From contig NZ_CP040058.1 of the NCBI RefSeq assembly GCF_005280655.1, forward strand, positions 3,155,001 through 3,219,000: a DNA stretch of 64,000 bases. The letters are read 5' to 3'. Every line of letters starts with the position of its first letter. Positions within the stretch are counted from its first letter, which is position 1. Position numbers and translations under genes: made by a program. The stretch comes from Anaerostipes rhamnosivorans. GTDB taxonomy: Bacteria; Bacillota; Clostridia; Lachnospirales; Lachnospiraceae. Under the pieces are notes generated by a model, which was given only the letters and a program-made list of their open reading frames with translations, did not search any database and was not told the DNA's origin. Below are positions 1 to 9,703 of this stretch, one piece after another.

Positions 1-19
1 TCTTAATAATCTTATCCAT
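1..19 (-). CDS. 5' end of an unidentified gene (cut by window edge)
   Basis: An ATG at position 19 reading leftwards follows a good ribosome-binding site (AAGGAG) and lies just downstream of rnz in the same direction. Only six codons (MDKIIK) are inside the window, so the product cannot be named. It is probably the next gene of the tsaE-tsaB-rimI-rnz operon. Confidence 0.45.
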
Positions 20-29
20 TGTCCGCTCC

Positions 30-941
30 TTATTCCTCACTGAAATCTAAAGTAATGGTCTTCCCGTCCTTCCCCGCCTTAGTCCTTGGAAAGATCTCTC
101 TGACTTTCCCCATAAATTCTTCCGGTCTCACTAAAGACGGGCTGTAGTGAGTCAGCCAAAGCTGACCCACATCTGCCTGTTTTGCAAGCCTTGCGGCTTC
201 ATAAAATGTCATATGCTTATATTCTTTTGCCTTCTTCTCTTTTCCCTCTTCCCCGTACATACCCTCACAGATAAACAGATCCGCTCCATTAGCATGCTCG
301 GCTATGGCAGGGATAGGCCTGGTGTCCGTACAGTAGGTCAGCTTAATCCCTTTTCTGGCTTCCCCAAGGATCATATCGCTGGTCAGCACACGGCCGTCAG
401 CCTCCAGGGTCTCCCCCTTTTGCAGCCGGCTCCAGTATTTCATCGGAATTTCATTTTGTCTGGCCTTATCAGGGTCAAACTTTCCGGCCCTCGGTATCAC
501 AATATTATATCCGTAGCATACAATATTATGCTGAACCCGGAATGCCTCAATCTGATATCCATCCATCGGGATCACCTGGGTTTTTCCGGAGAGTTCGAGA
601 AATTCAATTTCAAATGGAAGATCGGGGGCGATAATCCTCAATGACTGAACGACCCGCTCTACTCCTTTTGGTCCAATGATCAAAAGGGGCTCCGTCCTCT
701 CCGCATTTCCGAGAGTCAACAGAAGGCCCGGCAGGCCGCTGATATGATCCGCGTGAAAATGGGTAAAACAAATGGCATCCAGAGGTTTTACACTCCACCC
801 CCGTTCCTTGATGGCCACCTGAGTTCCCTCACCGCAGTCAATCAGCACGTCATGTCCGTTAAACCGTGTCATACATGCCGTCAGTTTCCGATATGGAAGA
901 GGCATCATGCCTCCGGTGCCTAATAAACATACATCTAACAT
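30..941 (-). CDS. rnz: Ribonuclease Z (tRNA 3' processing endonuclease)
   Basis: This 303-residue protein is a metallo-beta-lactamase-fold nuclease that trims the 3' trailer from precursor tRNAs in the cytoplasm. The zinc-binding THFHADHISG motif lies near residue 60, the N-terminus has the family's LGTGG signature, and the C-terminal histidine motif (LTHYSPS) is near residue 265. The length is normal for bacterial RNase Z. It follows rimI by about 15 bases and closes the visible part of an operon for tRNA modification and maturation. The start at 941 has an AAAGGA site. The family assignment is secure; which tRNAs depend on it cannot be read from the sequence. Confidence 0.95.
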   Translation of the reverse strand: MLDVCLLGTGGMMPLPYRKLTACMTRFNGHDVLIDCGEGTQVAIKERGWSVKPLDAICFTHFHADHISGLPGLLLTLGNAERTEPLLIIGPKGVERVVQSLRIIAPDLPFEIEFLELSGKTQVIPMDGYQIEAFRVQHNIVCYGYNIVIPRAGKFDPDKARQNEIPMKYWSRLQKGETLEADGRVLTSDMILGEARKGIKLTYCTDTRPIPAIAEHANGADLFICEGMYGEEGKEKKAKEYKHMTFYEAARLAKQADVGQLWLTHYSPSLVRPEEFMGKVREIFPRTKAGKDGKTITLDFSEE

Positions 942-956
942 TTTTTATCCTTTTTT

Positions 957-1151
957 CTAAGTCAAAACTTCACTTTTTTCCTTGACTGAGACTGGGATCT
1001 TAAACTTCTTCACCAGCTCGTCATAACAATGTTCACAAAGAAAAAATTCGTGGCATTCCAGATCTTTGTCCGAAAAATATCCCCACTGCTTTTCTCCCTT
1101 AAAATAATCTTCCTTCTCTTTTATAGTTCGACCACATAAGTTGCACATCAT
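957..1151 (-). CDS. Possible internally initiated 64-residue zinc-ribbon protein (C-terminal part of the rimI reading frame)
   Basis: AAGGAGG at 1160-1166 is followed 8 bases later by ATGATG (1146-1151) in the rimI frame. This is a stronger start signal than that of rimI itself. The product would begin MMCNLCGRTIKEKEDYF and carry the two cysteine pairs expected to bind zinc. Its function is unknown. It may be an ancestral separate gene that became fused by loss of the rimI stop, with both forms still produced. Confidence 0.5.
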   Translation of the reverse strand: MMCNLCGRTIKEKEDYFKGEKQWGYFSDKDLECHEFFLCEHCYDELVKKFKIPVSVKEKSEVLT

Positions 1152-1661
1152 CTCATTCTCCTCCTTATGGGTCTCATTATAAGAAGGTTCTTCTTCGGAT
1201 ACTACTGGTAATGATTGGGCCGGTACGTCCCAACGCATTAAAACAGCGTCTTCCATTGGATTTCGGTAATATTTGGGCCTTCGTCCCTGGACGATAAATC
1301 CTCTCTTTTTATACATATGGATGGCCTGGATGTTGGATTCCCTCACCTCAAGATAAACCGCAGACACCCGTCTTTTTGCAAGTTCTTCCTGAAGGACACA
1401 TACCAGCCGTGCACCAATCCCGAAATTACGGATGAACGGAAGCACGCCTACTCTCAACAGTTCACCTTCGTCCGCTGCTATTCTGCCTATGACATAACCG
1501 CTGACGCGTTTCATGTCACGCCATACATAAATAAAATAGTCATTGTTTTTGAAGGCATCTTCGATCACACGAAGTGACCATGGATCAGAAAAACACTGCT
1601 TCTCCAACTCCGCGATCATCGGCAGATCTTTTTCTCTTACCTCAAATATTGGTTTTTTCAT
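957..1661 (-). CDS. rimI: RimI ribosomal-protein S18 alanine N-acetyltransferase fused to a C-terminal zinc-ribbon domain
   Basis: Residues 1-150 form a GNAT acetyltransferase with the RimI features: a glycine-rich acetyl-CoA loop (RNFGIGARL), EVRESN, and the MYKKRGF motif. RimI acetylates the N-terminal alanine of ribosomal protein S18 and is commonly linked to tsaB and tsaE, as here. Residues about 170-234 are an added domain with paired cysteines (CNLCG and CEHCYD) that looks like a small zinc ribbon. RimI alone is usually about 150 residues, so this is an in-frame fusion of 234 residues. A perfect AAGGAGG and a double ATG sit exactly at the junction, so the tail may also be made separately. 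The start overlaps the end of tsaB by 20 bases, indicating coupled translation. Confidence 0.88.
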   Translation of the reverse strand: MKKPIFEVREKDLPMIAELEKQCFSDPWSLRVIEDAFKNNDYFIYVWRDMKRVSGYVIGRIAADEGELLRVGVLPFIRNFGIGARLVCVLQEELAKRRVSAVYLEVRESNIQAIHMYKKRGFIVQGRRPKYYRNPMEDAVLMRWDVPAQSLPVVSEEEPSYNETHKEENEMMCNLCGRTIKEKEDYFKGEKQWGYFSDKDLECHEFFLCEHCYDELVKKFKIPVSVKEKSEVLT

Positions 1662-2361
1662 TTCTCAGTCGTTCTTCTCTTTCCCTTTCTGCCTGGGATT
1701 TCCGTAAATATTCAGGTTCAAAGTCATCAGCAGAAACTGCTTTCCCCTGCTGATAATATAATTCGGCCAGAGCTCCTACTGCACCCGCTCTCTGCCTTGC
1801 CGCAAACCCAGGGGCAAACAGTGCGTGTTCTCCCATATGCTCTGATATGACTTCCTTATGGACTGGAACTCCATCCCCAAGAAACGTCACAGTTTCCTTG
1901 TATTCCTTCAACTGATCCAAAGTATCGCTGATACTTTGGGCACACTGCTCTTTCATGACTCTGAACTGTCCGTGTTCAAACCTGTAGAATCCAGTATAAA
2001 CCTGATTTCTCCTGGCATCCATAACAGGACAGATGATGCCCTGTGCTCCGTATAGCTGATATGCCAGCCCGTCCACAGACGGCACCGGTATGACTGGTTT
2101 GTCAAGAGCCAGCCCCAGCCCCTTGACTGTAGCTGCTCCAATCCTCAATCCTGTAAAGGATCCCGGTCCCATGGCAGCCGCGATGGCATCCAGTTCAGTC
2201 AGCTCAATTCCTACCTGTCCTCTTATGACATCCAGCATAGGGAGCAGCGTCTGTGAATGGGTCAATTTGTCGTTGACCGTATACTCAGCAATCATCGCGC
2301 CGTCCACAAGGTAAGCAGCCGATGCCACAAGACCCGAACTATCCAATGCTAAAATCTTCAT
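1642..2361 (-). CDS. tsaB: TsaB, t6A tRNA-modification protein
   Basis: This 239-residue protein has the ASKHA-type fold of TsaB. The signature AAAMGPGSFTGLRIG near residue 65 and the N-terminal ILALDSSG strand are clear. TsaB forms the TsaB-TsaD-TsaE assembly that places threonylcarbamoyl on A37 of ANN-decoding tRNAs. It lacks the metal-binding histidines of TsaD, as expected of the inactive scaffold subunit. It begins one base after the tsaE stop, with GAGGAG inside the end of tsaE, and overlaps rimI by 20 bases. The arrangement tsaE-tsaB-rimI is classical in Firmicutes. Confidence 0.94.
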   Translation of the reverse strand: MKILALDSSGLVASAAYLVDGAMIAEYTVNDKLTHSQTLLPMLDVIRGQVGIELTELDAIAAAMGPGSFTGLRIGAATVKGLGLALDKPVIPVPSVDGLAYQLYGAQGIICPVMDARRNQVYTGFYRFEHGQFRVMKEQCAQSISDTLDQLKEYKETVTFLGDGVPVHKEVISEHMGEHALFAPGFAARQRAGAVGALAELYYQQGKAVSADDFEPEYLRKSQAEREREERLRNEKTNI

Positions 2362-2781
2362 CTATATCTCCTCAATCTTGATCTCCCGGTAATCAAACCC
2401 ACGTTCCAGGTTTTTAGAAATCGTAATCTTTGTATAATGATCAGGAAGGATCTCCTGAATGAGATTGGCCCACTCGATCAAAGATACTCCCTGCCCGTAA
2501 ATATAATGTTCATATCCTATTTCATCCATCTCCTCCACATCACCGATACGGTACACATCAAAATGGTAGAAAGGGAGCCGTCCGTCCTCATACTCCTGCA
2601 CGATGGTGAATGTGGGGCTCTGCACAGGCTCCTCGATTCCCAGGCCCTTTGCGAAACCCTGGGTGAATACGGTTTTGCCGACTCCCAAGTCTCCCTCCAG
2701 ACAGTAAACGTCTCCAGGGCCTGCCTGCTGTGCAAGCAAAAAGCCTGCCTGAAATGTATCCCTGCTGCTGAAACTCTCCAT
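2362..2781 (-). CDS. tsaE: TsaE, t6A synthesis ATPase
   Basis: This is a P-loop ATPase with the Walker A motif EGDLGVGKTVFTQG near residue 25, SPTFTIVQEY and HFDVYRI, all typical of TsaE. It powers turnover of the t6A-forming complex with TsaB and TsaD. The ATG at 2781 was chosen over upstream starts because it follows AAAGGG and lies 4 bases after the stop of the upstream gene. This gives 139 residues, a normal TsaE length. tsaD is not in the window. Confidence 0.93.
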   Translation of the reverse strand: MESFSSRDTFQAGFLLAQQAGPGDVYCLEGDLGVGKTVFTQGFAKGLGIEEPVQSPTFTIVQEYEDGRLPFYHFDVYRIGDVEEMDEIGYEHYIYGQGVSLIEWANLIQEILPDHYTKITISKNLERGFDYREIKIEEI

Positions 2782-2785
2782 CGCA

Positions 2786-3292
2786 CTAAGCCCTTTTTGC
2801 ATTCTTAGGAAGTTTTGTGCTGGCCGGTACATGCTGGTAAATATAATTCATGATCTCGTCTTTTCTGCTGCCGAGAGCCTCATCGGTGAAAATAAAAGCG
2901 CTCTGCTTTCCTGTATATAAAATATACATACCCCGGTTATATCTGATCTTGACAATCTGATCCCACGGAATATTTCCGTTCTGGTCATCGATGGTCACAT
3001 GGATCCCGTCATCCTGCATGTCATAAACAGACTCTGTCTTATACATAGGGTTTGTTGCCGCCTGCTTCTTTGCCTTCATATATAATGTAAGCGGTGTCAC
3101 AAGTACAAAAAGTACCATGATCAAAACACCCATAAATCCGTAATAAGCACTGCTCTGAGCGATGCCCCGGAATATCATCATAATTCCAACCAAAATACAA
3201 AAGGCAGTAAAAATCCCTGTCTGTCCCTGGTATGAATGAATCATAGAAAATCGAAATAAATCTTTTACCGATAACTTAATTTTTAATATCAT
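2786..3292 (-). CDS. YcxB-like membrane protein, unknown function
   Basis: The protein has 168 residues. Residues about 20-75 contain two hydrophobic spans. They are followed by a soluble part with the pattern of the YcxB-like C-terminal domain (a GIHV-type strand, IPWDQIVKIRYN, YILYTGKQSAFIFTDEALG). No enzymatic residues are evident. It is the first gene of the tsaE-tsaB-rimI-rnz operon, ending 4 bases before the tsaE start, but nothing links it to tRNA modification beyond position. A membrane-associated PH-like domain is the best structural guess. Confidence 0.65.
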   Translation of the reverse strand: MILKIKLSVKDLFRFSMIHSYQGQTGIFTAFCILVGIMMIFRGIAQSSAYYGFMGVLIMVLFVLVTPLTLYMKAKKQAATNPMYKTESVYDMQDDGIHVTIDDQNGNIPWDQIVKIRYNRGMYILYTGKQSAFIFTDEALGSRKDEIMNYIYQHVPASTKLPKNAKRA

Positions 3293-3452
3293 TGCTCTGC
3301 TCCTTCATCTTCAGGATAATAAAATCCTTTGTTTTGGACTTGCTCTAGTTTTTAATTATATCATAGTGAAAAGAGTTTTGGTATATTTTTTCTCTCGATG
3401 CAAACAATATCCACATGGGAAAATATATGTATGTGAGAGGAGACGTAAACAC

Positions 3453-3995
3453 ATGAGAGCAACAGGAATAGTACGACGTATCGATGACTTGGGAAGGATC
3501 GTGATTCCAAAAGAGATCCGAAAGACAATGCATATCAGAGAAAGCGATCCTTTGGAGATATTTACAGAGCATGACGGAAGCATCATACTAAAAAAATATT
3601 CTCCAATCGGAGAGATGGGGCAGGTGGCAAAACAATATGCTGAGTCCATAGCTGCCACCCTTCCTCACACGATCTGCATCTGCGATCAGGATTCTGTCAT
3701 CGCTGCCGCAGGACCAAACGGCAAGAAATTGTCCGGAAAACTTTTGCACGAACAGGCAGAACAGATCATCATTGACCGCGGACAATTCAGCGCAAACAAA
3801 GGAGATCAGAAGTTTGTGCCGATCATCTCAGATTTCCCAGATGAATTTATAAGCCAGGCGGCGGCCACCATCATCGCTGAAGGGGACGCCATCGGCCTTG
3901 TCTGTATTCTTTCCAATGATTCTAAAATAACCGATCAGGATTTGACCATCGCAAAAATCGGAGCTTCTTTCCTTGGAAAACAAATGGAAGATTAG
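3453..3995 (+). CDS. spoVT: Stage V sporulation protein T, AbrB-family regulator
   Basis: An N-terminal AbrB/MazE-type swapped-hairpin DNA-binding domain (MRATGIVRRIDDLGRIVIPK) is followed by a GAF-like domain (residues about 55-178), the two-domain layout of SpoVT. SpoVT tunes late forespore gene expression in endospore formers, so its presence supports a spore-forming host. The ATG at 3453 is preceded by GAGAGGAGA and gives 180 residues, matching the family. It is transcribed divergently from the tsaE operon and ends at a bidirectional terminator shared with uvrA. No clear sigma-G promoter could be assigned by eye. Confidence 0.93.
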   Translation: MRATGIVRRIDDLGRIVIPKEIRKTMHIRESDPLEIFTEHDGSIILKKYSPIGEMGQVAKQYAESIAATLPHTICICDQDSVIAAAGPNGKKLSGKLLHEQAEQIIIDRGQFSANKGDQKFVPIISDFPDEFISQAAATIIAEGDAIGLVCILSNDSKITDQDLTIAKIGASFLGKQMED

Positions 3996-4019
3996 CAAAA
4001 GCTGATACGCCGTACAAAA

Positions 4020-4051
4020 AACTGCCGGCATGCAATGCATGTCCGGCAGTT
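4020..4051. terminator. Bidirectional intrinsic terminator between spoVT and uvrA
   Basis: AACTGCCGG (4020-4028) pairs with CCGGCAGTT (4043-4051) around a 14-base loop. A tracts precede it and TTCTTT follows, so it can end both the rightward spoVT and the leftward uvrA transcripts. Confidence 0.85.
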
Positions 4052-4053
4052 CT

Positions 4054-6879
4054 TTATGATCTTAGATATTTATTCAGGTATTTTCCTGTATACGACTGTT
4101 CCACCTTACATATTTCTTCTGGGGTTCCCTGAGCTACAACTGTTCCTCCTTTATTGCCGCCTTCAGGGCCGATATCAATAATATAATCTGCTGTTTTAAT
4201 GACTTCCAGGTTATGCTCGATCACAATCACCGTATTACCGCCTTCCGTGAGCTTACCCAGAATATCTACAAGCTTGTGCACATCGGCAAAATGAAGTCCA
4301 GTGGTAGGCTCATCTAATATATAGATGGTTTTTCCTGTACTTCTTTTGCTCAGCTCCGTTGCCAATTTGATCCTCTGTGCTTCTCCCCCAGAAAGCTGGG
4401 TTGACGGCTGCCCGAGACGGATGTAAGAAAGCCCCACATCCCTGAGAGTCTCCATCTTCCGGCTGATGCTCGGAATGCTGGCAAAAAACTCACACGCTTC
4501 CTCAACCGTCATATCCAGAACATCATAAATACTCTTGCCTTTATAAAGGACTTCCAGTGTCTCCCTGTTATACCTTTTTCCCTGGCATACCTCACATGGA
4601 ACATACACGTCCGGAAGGAAATGCATCTCGATCTTAATGATACCGTCTCCGGCACATGCCTCACACCTTCCGCCCTTTTTATTAAAGCTGAATCTCCCTT
4701 TATTGTATCCACGGCTTCTTGCGTCCTTTGTCATAGCAAACAAATCCCGAATCTGGTCAAAGACACCCGTATAAGTTGCCGGATTGGACCTTGGTGTCCG
4801 CCCGATCGGAGACTGATCAATGTCAATAATCTTGTCCAGCTGGTCAAACCCTTCTATGTCGGTATGCTTTCCCGCTTTTATCTTGGCACGGTTTAACTCC
4901 TTCGCCAGCCTTTTGTATACGATCTGGTTGATCAGAGAACTCTTTCCTGAGCCGGACACGCCGGTCACACAGGTGAATACCCCGAGAGGGATATCCACAT
5001 CAATGTTCTTTAGGTTATTCTCCCTGGCTCCAATCACCTTCATCCAGCCTGCCGGCTTTCTGCGTTCTTTTGGAACCGGAATCTTAATCCTTCCGCTTAG
5101 ATATGCGCCTGTGACAGATTTTTTGTTCTTCATGATCTGCTGGGCGGTACCCTGGGCTATGATCTCTCCACCGTTTTCCCCAGCTCCGGGTCCCACATCC
5201 ACAATGTGGTCTGCCGCCAGCATCGTATCCTCGTCGTGCTCTACCACCAGCAGGGTATTCCCCAGATCTTTTAGGTTCTTTAAGGTATTGATGAGCTTAT
5301 CGTTGTCTCTCTGATGGAGTCCGATGCTTGGCTCATCCAGAATATATGCTACTCCCACTAGACCTGAGCCGATCTGTGTTGCCAGACGGATTCTCTGGGC
5401 CTCTCCTCCAGACAGTGTACCTGTGGCTCTGGAAAGTGTCAGGTATTCCAGTCCTACATTATTAAGAAAGCCAACTCTGGCCTTAATCTCCTTGAGGATC
5501 TGGCTTCCGATAAACTGCTGCCGTTCCGTCAGTTCCATCTCATCCAGGAAGGTTAAGATCTCTCCCACAGACATCTCACACATCTCGGCAATATTTTTCC
5601 CTGCTACGGTAACTGCCAGAGACTCCGCTTTCAGTCTCTGTCCATGGCATTCTTCACACGGCGTCACCGTCATGTAGTTTTCATATTCGGCCTTCATAGA
5701 CTCAGAGGATTCTCTATACCTGCGGCCCACGTTCCTGATCAGTCCTTCAAAAGCTACATCATAAACACCCTGCCCCCTCTGTCCGGTATAGTAAACCTTG
5801 ACTTCTTTTCCGTTGGTTCCATAGAGAAGAATATCCTTGATCTTCTTTGGATAATCCTTAAACGGTGTGTTCAGGTCAAACTTAAACTCTTTGGCAAGGG
5901 CGTCCAGAATAGCTCTGGTATAACTTTTTTTATCCGTACAGGACTGCCATCCCATCACCTGGATGGCTCCTTCGGCAATACTCAGTTTCTGGTCCGGGAT
6001 CATCAGATCCACGTCAAATTCCATCTTATACCCAAGTCCATGACAGACCGGGCACGCCCCGAACGGATTGTTGAAAGAAAAACTCCTCGGTTCAATCTCA
6101 TCGATGCTGATATCACAGTCCGGGCAGGAAAAGCTCTGGCTGAAGTTCATCGGCTCTCCGCCGATGATATCCACGGTCATCAGACCGTCCGCCAGGTCTA
6201 ACGTTGTCTCGATAGAATCAGAAAGTCTCTTATCAATCCCCTTCTTGACAACCAGGCGGTCCACAACAATCTCTATATTATGCTTCTTATTCTTGTCCAG
6301 TGTGATCTCTTCCTCCAGGTCATAGATATTTCCATCCACTCTCACACGGACATAGCCGCTTCTCTTGGCATTGGAGAAGATCTTCTCGTGCCTGCCCTTC
6401 CGTCCCCGGACAATCGGTGCCAGAAGCTGAAACTTTGTCCCCTCTTCCATCTCCATGATCCGGTCAACCATCTGATCCACGGTCTGCTTGCTGATCGGTT
6501 TTCCGCACTTAGGACAGTGCGGGATACCGATCCTGGCGTACAGCAGACGGAAGTAATCGTAGATCTCCGTCACGGTTCCAACTGTGGATCTGGGATTTCG
6601 GTTTGTCGACTTCTGGTCAATGGAAATCGCAGGGGACAGCCCTTCAATGCTGTCAACATCAGGTTTTTCCATCTGCCCAAGGAACTGCCTTGCATAGGAG
6701 GAAAGAGACTCCATATACCGCCTCTGTCCCTCCGCGTAAATCGTGTCGAATGCCAAAGAGGACTTCCCTGAGCCGCTCAGTCCGGTCAGGACAACAAACT
6801 CATTCCTTGGTATTTCTAAATCTACATTCTTTAGATTGTGCTCTTTCGCCCCTTTGATTCGGATAACATCCTTCTTCAT
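4054..6879 (-). CDS. uvrA: Excinuclease ABC subunit A
   Basis: UvrA is the damage-sensing ATPase of nucleotide excision repair. The 941-residue length is standard. Walker A motifs ([14 protein letters not shown] near residue 34, [10 protein letters not shown] near residue 640), two ABC signatures ([12 protein letters not shown] and [12 protein letters not shown]) and the zinc-binding cysteine pairs ([34 protein letters not shown]) are all visible. It follows uvrB by 9 bases and shares its SOS promoter. Confidence 0.98.
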   Translation of the reverse strand: MKKDVIRIKGAKEHNLKNVDLEIPRNEFVVLTGLSGSGKSSLAFDTIYAEGQRRYMESLSSYARQFLGQMEKPDVDSIEGLSPAISIDQKSTNRNPRSTVGTVTEIYDYFRLLYARIGIPHCPKCGKPISKQTVDQMVDRIMEMEEGTKFQLLAPIVRGRKGRHEKIFSNAKRSGYVRVRVDGNIYDLEEEITLDKNKKHNIEIVVDRLVVKKGIDKRLSDSIETTLDLADGLMTVDIIGGEPMNFSQSFSCPDCDISIDEIEPRSFSFNNPFGACPVCHGLGYKMEFDVDLMIPDQKLSIAEGAIQVMGWQSCTDKKSYTRAILDALAKEFKFDLNTPFKDYPKKIKDILLYGTNGKEVKVYYTGQRGQGVYDVAFEGLIRNVGRRYRESSESMKAEYENYMTVTPCEECHGQRLKAESLAVTVAGKNIAEMCEMSVGEILTFLDEMELTERQQFIGSQILKEIKARVGFLNNVGLEYLTLSRATGTLSGGEAQRIRLATQIGSGLVGVAYILDEPSIGLHQRDNDKLINTLKNLKDLGNTLLVVEHDEDTMLAADHIVDVGPGAGENGGEIIAQGTAQQIMKNKKSVTGAYLSGRIKIPVPKERRKPAGWMKVIGARENNLKNIDVDIPLGVFTCVTGVSGSGKSSLINQIVYKRLAKELNRAKIKAGKHTDIEGFDQLDKIIDIDQSPIGRTPRSNPATYTGVFDQIRDLFAMTKDARSRGYNKGRFSFNKKGGRCEACAGDGIIKIEMHFLPDVYVPCEVCQGKRYNRETLEVLYKGKSIYDVLDMTVEEACEFFASIPSISRKMETLRDVGLSYIRLGQPSTQLSGGEAQRIKLATELSKRSTGKTIYILDEPTTGLHFADVHKLVDILGKLTEGGNTVIVIEHNLEVIKTADYIIDIGPEGGNKGGTVVAQGTPEEICKVEQSYTGKYLNKYLRS

Positions 6880-6888
6880 AGTATCTCC

Positions 6889-8874
6889 TTACTTATCATA
6901 ATCTCTGTAAGCAATCTTATATTCCTTCAGTTCATCGCGAAGTGCTGCAGCCTCTTCAAAGTTCAGCTCTGCCGCCGCTTTGTTCATCTTCTTGGTGAGC
7001 CGTTCAATGTTTTCTTTAAGTTCTTTCTTATTCATGGACTCAACGTCTTTTTCGTTGGACTGTACCGCTTCCTCCTCATCAGAAATCTTGATCAGGTCAC
7101 GGACATCTTTCTTGATCGTCTGCGGTGTGATGCCATGCTCCTTATTATACTGATCCTGGATAGCCCTTCTCCGGTTGGTCTCACTGATGGCAGCCTCCAT
7201 GGAATCAGTTATATTGTCCGCATACATGATAACATGTCCTTCACTGTTTCTGGCCGCACGGCCGACCGTCTGTACCAGGGATGTCTCTGATCTTAAAAAT
7301 CCTTCCTTATCTGCGTCCAGGATGGCAACCAGCGTAATCTCCGGAATATCCAGACCTTCTCTCAGCAGGTTGATTCCCACCAACACGTCAAACACATCCA
7401 TCCTCAGATCTCTGACAATCTCTGTCCGCTCCAGAGTATCAATGTCTGAATGCAGGTACTTTACGCGGATTCCTACTTCCCTCATGTAATCAGTCAGCTC
7501 CTCCGCCATCCTCTTCGTGAGGGTTGTCACGAGAACCTTATGCCCCTGTTCTGTCTCCTTATGGACCTCAGACAGAAGGTCATCGATCTGCCCCTTCACC
7601 GGGCGCACATCAATCGGTGGATCCAGAAGACCGGTAGGGCGTATGATCTGTTCTGCCCTCAGAAGCTCATGCCCGGCCTCGTACTTACTCGGAGTCGCAG
7701 AAACAAACATCATCTGGTCAATCTTACTCTCAAACTCGCTGAACTCCAGCGGGCGGTTGTCTTTTGCCGACGGCAGCCGGAATCCGAAGTCTACCAATGT
7801 GGACTTCCTGGACTGGTCTCCAGAATACATACCGCCAATCTGCGGTATCGTAATGTGGGACTCGTCCACGATGATCAGAAAATCATCCCCAAAGAAATCG
7901 ATGAGAGTATTTGGCGGTTCTCCCGGCTTTCCACCGGTGAGATGCCTGGAATAGTTCTCAATGCCCGAGCAGAATCCAGTCTCTCTCATCATCTCAATGT
8001 CAAAGTTGGTCCTCTCGGCGATCCTCTGGGCTTCGATGAGCTGGTCATTTTCCTGGAAATACTTAACCCTCTCTGCCATCTCCTTTTTAATGTCTACGAT
8101 GGCACGCTCGATCTGTTCCTGCGGCACTACATAGTGGGATGCCGGAAAAATGGCCAGAAAGTTAATGCTTCTCTTAACTTCCCCGGTCAACACATCGAAC
8201 TCCACAATACGTTCAATCTCATCCCCGAAGAATTCCACCCGGACAGCCTCCTCGAAGGTGGATACCGGAAGGATCTCAAGCACATCGCCTTTTACCCGGA
8301 AGGTTCCCCTCTTGAAATCCAGCTCATTACGGACATATTGGATGTTAATCAGCTCGTCAATCACCTGGTCCCGGTCCTTCTCCATGCCCGGTCTCAGGGA
8401 GATCATCATCTCCGTGTAGCTTTCTTTGTTACCGATGCCGTAGATACACGACACACTGGACACTACGATCACGTCCTTCCTCTCAATAAGGGCGGCTGTG
8501 GCACTGTGCCTCATCTTATCGATCTCGTCATTGACTGAAGAGTCCTTCTCGATAAAAGTGTCAGTGGAGGGCACATAGGCTTCCGGCTGGTAATAATCAT
8601 AATAACTGACAAAATATTCCACTGCATTATGAGGAAAAAACGCTTTGAACTCACTGTAAAGCTGCGCAGCCAGCGTTTTGTTGTGTGCGATGATCAGGGT
8701 TGGTTTATTTAATTCTTTGATGACATTTGCCATGGTAAATGTCTTGCCTGAACCTGTGACACCCAGAAGCGTCTCAAACTGGTTGCCCTGCTTAAACCCG
8801 CCGACCAGCTGTTTGATTGCCTCCGGCTGGTCTCCGGTGGGTTCAAATTCAGATACTAATTCAAAATGATCCAT
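6889..8874 (-). CDS. uvrB: Excinuclease ABC subunit B
   Basis: UvrB is the helicase-like subunit that verifies damage and recruits UvrC. It has 661 residues with Walker A ([12 protein letters not shown]), the beta-hairpin tyrosines ([20 protein letters not shown] region), DESH, helicase motif VI (QTVGRAARN) and the C-terminal UVR domain ([12 protein letters not shown]) that contacts UvrC. The start at 8874 follows AAAGGAGG. The upstream 267 bases hold a sigma-A-like promoter overlapped by a LexA operator, so the uvrB-uvrA operon is very likely SOS-induced. Confidence 0.98.
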   Translation of the reverse strand: MDHFELVSEFEPTGDQPEAIKQLVGGFKQGNQFETLLGVTGSGKTFTMANVIKELNKPTLIIAHNKTLAAQLYSEFKAFFPHNAVEYFVSYYDYYQPEAYVPSTDTFIEKDSSVNDEIDKMRHSATAALIERKDVIVVSSVSCIYGIGNKESYTEMMISLRPGMEKDRDQVIDELINIQYVRNELDFKRGTFRVKGDVLEILPVSTFEEAVRVEFFGDEIERIVEFDVLTGEVKRSINFLAIFPASHYVVPQEQIERAIVDIKKEMAERVKYFQENDQLIEAQRIAERTNFDIEMMRETGFCSGIENYSRHLTGGKPGEPPNTLIDFFGDDFLIIVDESHITIPQIGGMYSGDQSRKSTLVDFGFRLPSAKDNRPLEFSEFESKIDQMMFVSATPSKYEAGHELLRAEQIIRPTGLLDPPIDVRPVKGQIDDLLSEVHKETEQGHKVLVTTLTKRMAEELTDYMREVGIRVKYLHSDIDTLERTEIVRDLRMDVFDVLVGINLLREGLDIPEITLVAILDADKEGFLRSETSLVQTVGRAARNSEGHVIMYADNITDSMEAAISETNRRRAIQDQYNKEHGITPQTIKKDVRDLIKISDEEEAVQSNEKDVESMNKKELKENIERLTKKMNKAAAELNFEEAAALRDELKEYKIAYRDYDK

Positions 8875-8958
8875 AGCTCAAAGCCTCCTTTGCAATGATA
8901 TGTTCAACTAAATCCGTTTCTTTAAAACAGTTTCTTACAATTCCATATATATTGACCT

Positions 8959-8964
8959 AGTATA
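8959..8964 (-). promoter_or_regulatory. Possible second, proximal uvrB promoter (extended -10)
   Basis: On the minus strand TATACT is preceded by TGT, an extended -10 pattern, about 80 bases before the uvrB start. No good -35 is present. A GAACATAC half-site similar to one arm of the LexA box lies just upstream near 8986-8993, and another (GAACATAT) lies near 8899-8906. The half-sites could be chance in AT-rich DNA. Confidence 0.3.
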
Positions 8965-9040
8965 ACACAAGAAAAGACTGATTAGTATGTTCACATTATT
9001 GGTAATTTATTTGGATCCGTACTTTTTATCTCCAGCGCCA

Positions 9041-9054
9041 AGAACATATGTTCC
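9041..9054. promoter_or_regulatory. LexA (SOS) operator of uvrBA
   Basis: AGAACATATGTTCC contains the perfect palindrome GAACATATGTTC and fits the Gram-positive LexA consensus (CGAAC-N4-GTTCG) except at the outer bases. It begins 4 bases downstream of the -10 hexamer of the promoter at 9059-9087, so bound LexA would cover the transcription start. Confidence 0.88.
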
Positions 9055-9058
9055 TTCC

Positions 9059-9087
9059 ATTTTAGCAGAATCCTTCCGGGAATGCAA
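9059..9087 (-). promoter_or_regulatory. Sigma-A-type promoter of uvrB-uvrA
   Basis: On the minus strand TTGCAT (9082-9087) and TAAAAT (9059-9064) are separated by exactly 17 bases, with a TG upstream of the -10 (extended -10). The LexA operator lies directly over the predicted start site. The leader to the uvrB ATG is about 175 bases. Confidence 0.75.
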
Positions 9088-9106
9088 CCATATCTCTAAT
9101 AAAAAG

Positions 9107-9135
9107 AAAAGAGAATAGTCCTTGGCTATTCCCTC
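9107..9135 (-). terminator. Intrinsic terminator after ogt
   Basis: Read on the minus strand, GAATAG and CTATTC form a stem extended by neighbouring pairs around a 7-base loop, followed by TCTTTTCTTTTTA. It separates the alkyltransferase genes from the uvrBA promoter. Confidence 0.75.
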
Positions 9136-9141
9136 TTTCGA

Positions 9142-9681
9142 TTATTTCGCTGTTCTCTTTTTTGGTACATACAGCCGCTCCATATCTGCCCCTTCATGGG
9201 TGAGCAGCTGTATCTTTTTATCGATTCCTCCTGCGTAACCGGTCAGGCTCCCGTTGAAACCCACCACCCTGTGGCAGGGAATAATGATGGAGATGGGATT
9301 ATGGCTGACTGCGCCGCCCACAGCCTGCGCTGACATCTGCTTTCTTCCAAATTTTAAGGCAATCTCTTTGGATATTTCTCCGTAGGTTGTCACTTCTCCA
9401 TACGGGATCTGACAGAGAATCTCCCATACTGCCTGACGAAATTCACTCCCCTCAGGTGAAAGCTTTAGCTCTGTAATCTCAGGCTTTTCCCCCGCGAAAT
9501 ACCGGTCCAGCCACGCCTTAGCCTGCACTAAAACAGGATGATCCTCCTGCTCCTTCTTCTCTTCCTTCACAGATCCGAGAAAATATTTTTGGCGTTCGAT
9601 CCATAGCCCGGCTAATGCATCTTCCTTTGCCGCCAGCAGGATCCGTCCTGCCGGAGAGTCATAATGTACCGTATAAATCAT
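9142..9681 (-). CDS. ogt: Methylated-DNA--protein-cysteine S-methyltransferase
   Basis: The protein has 179 residues with the Ogt/MGMT layout: an N-terminal ribonuclease-H-like domain (about 1-85) and a C-terminal winged-helix active-site domain. The acceptor cysteine is in IIPCHRVVGFNGSLTGYAGG, with the recognition helix around YGEISKEIALK. It directly and irreversibly removes O6-alkyl groups from guanine. It lies 22 bases downstream of a second, shorter family member, suggesting co-transcription, and ends at its own terminator before the SOS-controlled uvrBA genes. Confidence 0.93.
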   Translation of the reverse strand: MIYTVHYDSPAGRILLAAKEDALAGLWIERQKYFLGSVKEEKKEQEDHPVLVQAKAWLDRYFAGEKPEITELKLSPEGSEFRQAVWEILCQIPYGEVTTYGEISKEIALKFGRKQMSAQAVGGAVSHNPISIIIPCHRVVGFNGSLTGYAGGIDKKIQLLTHEGADMERLYVPKKRTAK

Positions 9682-9703
9682 GATCCTTCTCCTTTTTATC
9701 CCT

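Noticed and set aside
5644..6201. Plus-strand open frames opposite uvrA
   Set aside because: They are antisense shadows of the uvrA reading frame with no recognisable motifs.
7450..8538. A 362-codon plus-strand open frame opposite uvrB
   Set aside because: It lies wholly inside uvrB, has no protein-family features and no start signal; long antisense frames are common opposite conserved genes.
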